Assembly: GCA_943330985.1 (NCBI GenBank)
Contig: CALQJV010000040.1
Span: 1 to 8,009, forward strand
Direction of reading: 5' to 3'
Source of the DNA: Chitinophaga pinensis
GTDB taxonomy: Bacteria > Bacteroidota > Bacteroidia > M30B66
DNA: 8,009 bases
The position numbers were made by a program, and so were the translations under genes. How positions within the stretch are numbered: position 1 is the first letter of the stretch; the number at the start of each line of letters is the position of its first letter. Positions 6,584 through 8,009 of this stretch are shown one piece after another. The notes below the pieces were generated by a model. That model was not told the origin of the DNA. It did not search any database and saw nothing but the letters and a program-made list of their open reading frames with translations.

Positions 6584-8009
6584 TCCACAACTTCTAAGGT
6601 TTCCAAACTTGCAAGTGTTTTTATATTTCCGAAAATAACTCTTGCTCTATTATTTTGAATATCTTCAACAACTCCTGTTTGCTTGCCATTCAGGAGTTTT
6701 ACTTTTGAGCCTACCTTGATTTCTTCTTTCTTCTTTTCAAGAATTTGAGCTTTGACTTTTTCTTTTTTCTCTTGCTGTTTTTTATCAAGGCGTTTGAGCT
6801 TTTCGGCCGACAATAGTTTCGTCATTTTAGCAATTACCGGCTTCTTGTCTTTCGCTGCCTCCCATTCTTTGGTAATGGATTGAAGCTTTTTGCCCAACTC
6901 AATCAATTTGCTTGTTTCTTCTTGATTGGCGCTAGTTCGTTCCAACTTGTGCTTCATTTTATCTTGGAGCTCTTCAAATTTCGCTTTCGATTTATCGGCA
7001 ACTGTTTGCTTTTGGTCAACAATCTGTAATAGTTTGCGTAATTCCTGTTGCTCTTTTTGCAATTGCTGCAGCATCCGATCGAGCGTTACTTTATCTTTCG
7101 ATGTCATATTGCGCGCACGATTTATCAGGGCCACCGGCAAACCAATTTTCTCTGCAATGATGTATGTATAAGAACTTCCTGGTTGTCCTATGACCAATTG
7201 ATATAATGGCTGTAATGTATCATCATCGAAAAGCATGCAGGCATTCCGAACTCCATCCAAACGGTCGGCGGCCAATTTAATGTTCATGTAATGTGTTGTA
7301 ATTACACCTAAGGTTCTTCGGCGCGACAAGTCTTCCAGCATCGCTTCGGCAACTGCACCGCCTAATTCGGGATCTGTACCTGTACCAAATTCATCAATCA
7401 ATACCAAGGTACGCTTGTCGGAAAACTCCAAAATGTATTTCATCTTGGCAAGGCGCGAACTGTAGGTGCTCAACTCATATTCTATCGACTGACTATCTCC
7501 AATATCGGCAAATAAACGTTGAAAACACCCCATTTCACTTTGCTCATCAACCGGAACAAGCATGCCACTTTGAAGCATCATTTGCAACAAACCAACGGTT
7601 TTCAATGTGATGGATTTACCGCCTGCATTGGGCCCACTAATGATTAACAAACGTTGTTGATGATCGAGCTCACAACTCATCGGAATGACCGGCTTCCCAG
7701 AACCTTTATTCTGCAACACCAATATGGGATGCCTTGCGTTCAATAAGCGTAATTGCGATGTTCGAAGAATATTGGGTAAGGTTGCTTCTAGCTCAAGTGC
7801 AAGTAAGGTTTTGGCTCGATTAAAATCGAAAATACTCAAAACCTTTTCGTAGTTTACAATTAGCGTATGATGCTTCCGAATATTTGCAGTTAAAACACGT
7901 AAAATTCGAATTATCTCGCGGCGTTCTCGTTGTAGCAAATCAAATACTTCATTGTTCAAATCGACCGTTTCGATGGGTTCGATGAAGGTTGTTTTTCCGG
8001 TGTCGGAAC
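6580..8009 (-). CDS. mutS2: MutS2-family ATPase, C-terminal part (5' end outside window)
   Basis: The frame is open to the right edge and adds SDTGKTTFIEPIETVD before the TTG at 7957-7959, so that TTG is not the start; 475 residues are visible. Numbered from the edge: the MutS2-typical FIEP...LNNE linker at about 8-20; Walker A GPNAGGKS (125-132); ABC-type signature around STYSSRLAKM (180-189); Walker B LVLIDE (201-206) followed by FGTGTDPELGG; switch histidine in TTHY (237-240); a long charged, lysine-rich coiled coil (about 305-427); and a small KOW-like basic beta domain (about 430-475). MutS2 proteins bind branched DNA, and some act on collided ribosomes. The protein stops right after the KOW-like domain, so the C-terminal Smr nuclease domain of the Bacillus and Helicobacter proteins is absent; as I recall, Smr-less forms are usual in flavobacteria. 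MutS1 is excluded by the linker, by the coiled coil after the ATPase and by the GTGTDPELG context. The gene converges with the surface-protein gene and overlaps it by 4 nt. Confidence 0.92.
   Translation of the reverse strand, partial: SDTGKTTFIEPIETVDLNNEVFDLLQRERREIIRILRVLTANIRKHHTLIVNYEKVLSIFDFNRAKTLLALELEATLPNILRTSQLRLLNARHPILVLQNKGSGKPVIPMSCELDHQQRLLIISGPNAGGKSITLKTVGLLQMMLQSGMLVPVDEQSEMGCFQRLFADIGDSQSIEYELSTYSSRLAKMKYILEFSDKRTLVLIDEFGTGTDPELGGAVAEAMLEDLSRRRTLGVITTHYMNIKLAADRLDGVRNACMLFDDDTLQPLYQLVIGQPGSSYTYIIAEKIGLPVALINRARNMTSKDKVTLDRMLQQLQKEQQELRKLLQIVDQKQTVADKSKAKFEELQDKMKHKLERTSANQEETSKLIELGKKLQSITKEWEAAKDKKPVIAKMTKLLSAEKLKRLDKKQQEKKEKVKAQILEKKKEEIKVGSKVKLLNGKQTGVVEDIQNNRARVIFGNIKTLASLETLEVVD
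6670..6706 (+). terminator. possible intrinsic terminator of the surface-protein gene, inside antisense mutS2
   Basis: AACTCCTG (6670-6677) and CAGGAGTT (6691-6698) form a perfect 8-bp stem around a 13-nt loop, followed on the + strand by TTTT A C TTTT (6697-6706). The stem starts 87 nt after the stop at 6583. On the minus strand no T-run follows the hairpin, so if real it acts on + transcripts only. The same bases encode the end of MutS2 (the LLNGKQTGV stretch), so the match could be chance; the large loop lowers confidence. Confidence 0.4.

Noticed and set aside
6604..6626. ACTTGCAAGT palindrome followed by GTTTTTA near the end of mutS2
   Set aside because: A palindrome without a loop folds only as a very short hairpin; the stem at 6670-6698 is a better terminator candidate.
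6926..7171. 81-codon + strand ORF inside mutS2
   Set aside because: Serine/cysteine-rich shadow of the coiled-coil coding region; the minus frame is clearly the real one.

Overview
The window looks like chromosomal DNA from a member of the Bacteroidota, probably a flavobacterium-like lineage. The AT-rich base composition, the giant secreted protein with a gliding-motility/type IX secretion (T9SS) type B C-terminal domain, the bacillithiol ligase BshC, and start codons without obvious Shine-Dalgarno sequences all point that way. I see no tRNA, rRNA, CRISPR array, insertion sequence or phage gene.

Layout. Positions 1-259 (+) hold the last 85 codons of rimO, ending in its TRAM domain. Its stop overlaps the start of bshC (256-1854, +) by four bases (ATGA), so the two are almost certainly co-transcribed and translationally coupled. 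A gap of about 610 bp without genes follows (1855-2464). It is very AT-rich and carries several dyads: a perfect 8-bp dyad at 1961-1981, and two back-to-back hairpins at 2144-2199, the second with a 13-bp stem and a GAAA tetraloop. Next comes one 1372-codon gene (2465-6583, +) for a secreted, modular, repeat-rich surface protein. Its stop shares a CTAG palindrome with the stop of the convergent gene (6580 to the right edge, -), which encodes the C-terminal 475 residues of a MutS2-family ATPase and is cut by the window end.

The most notable structure is inside the surface protein. Residues 221-677 and 678-1134 are two copies of one 457-residue (1371-bp) block. Each block has four W-modules of about 75 residues followed by two Ig-like modules. 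All 12 cysteines of copy 1 recur exactly 457 residues later in copy 2, and the two cysteines within each of the eight W-modules are always 50 residues apart. Same-position modules in the two copies are about 60% identical, against about 39% for the one pair of neighbouring modules compared, so a whole six-module block was duplicated after single-module expansion. Synonymous positions have diverged, so the event is not recent.

The genes do not form one pathway. RimO modifies ribosomal protein S12, BshC makes the low-molecular-weight thiol bacillithiol, the large protein is probably exported and displayed on the cell surface, and MutS2 acts on DNA or stalled ribosomes. A plausible intrinsic terminator for the surface-protein gene (6670-6706) lies inside the antisense mutS2 coding sequence. 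I found no convincing sign of a wholly new multi-gene system.
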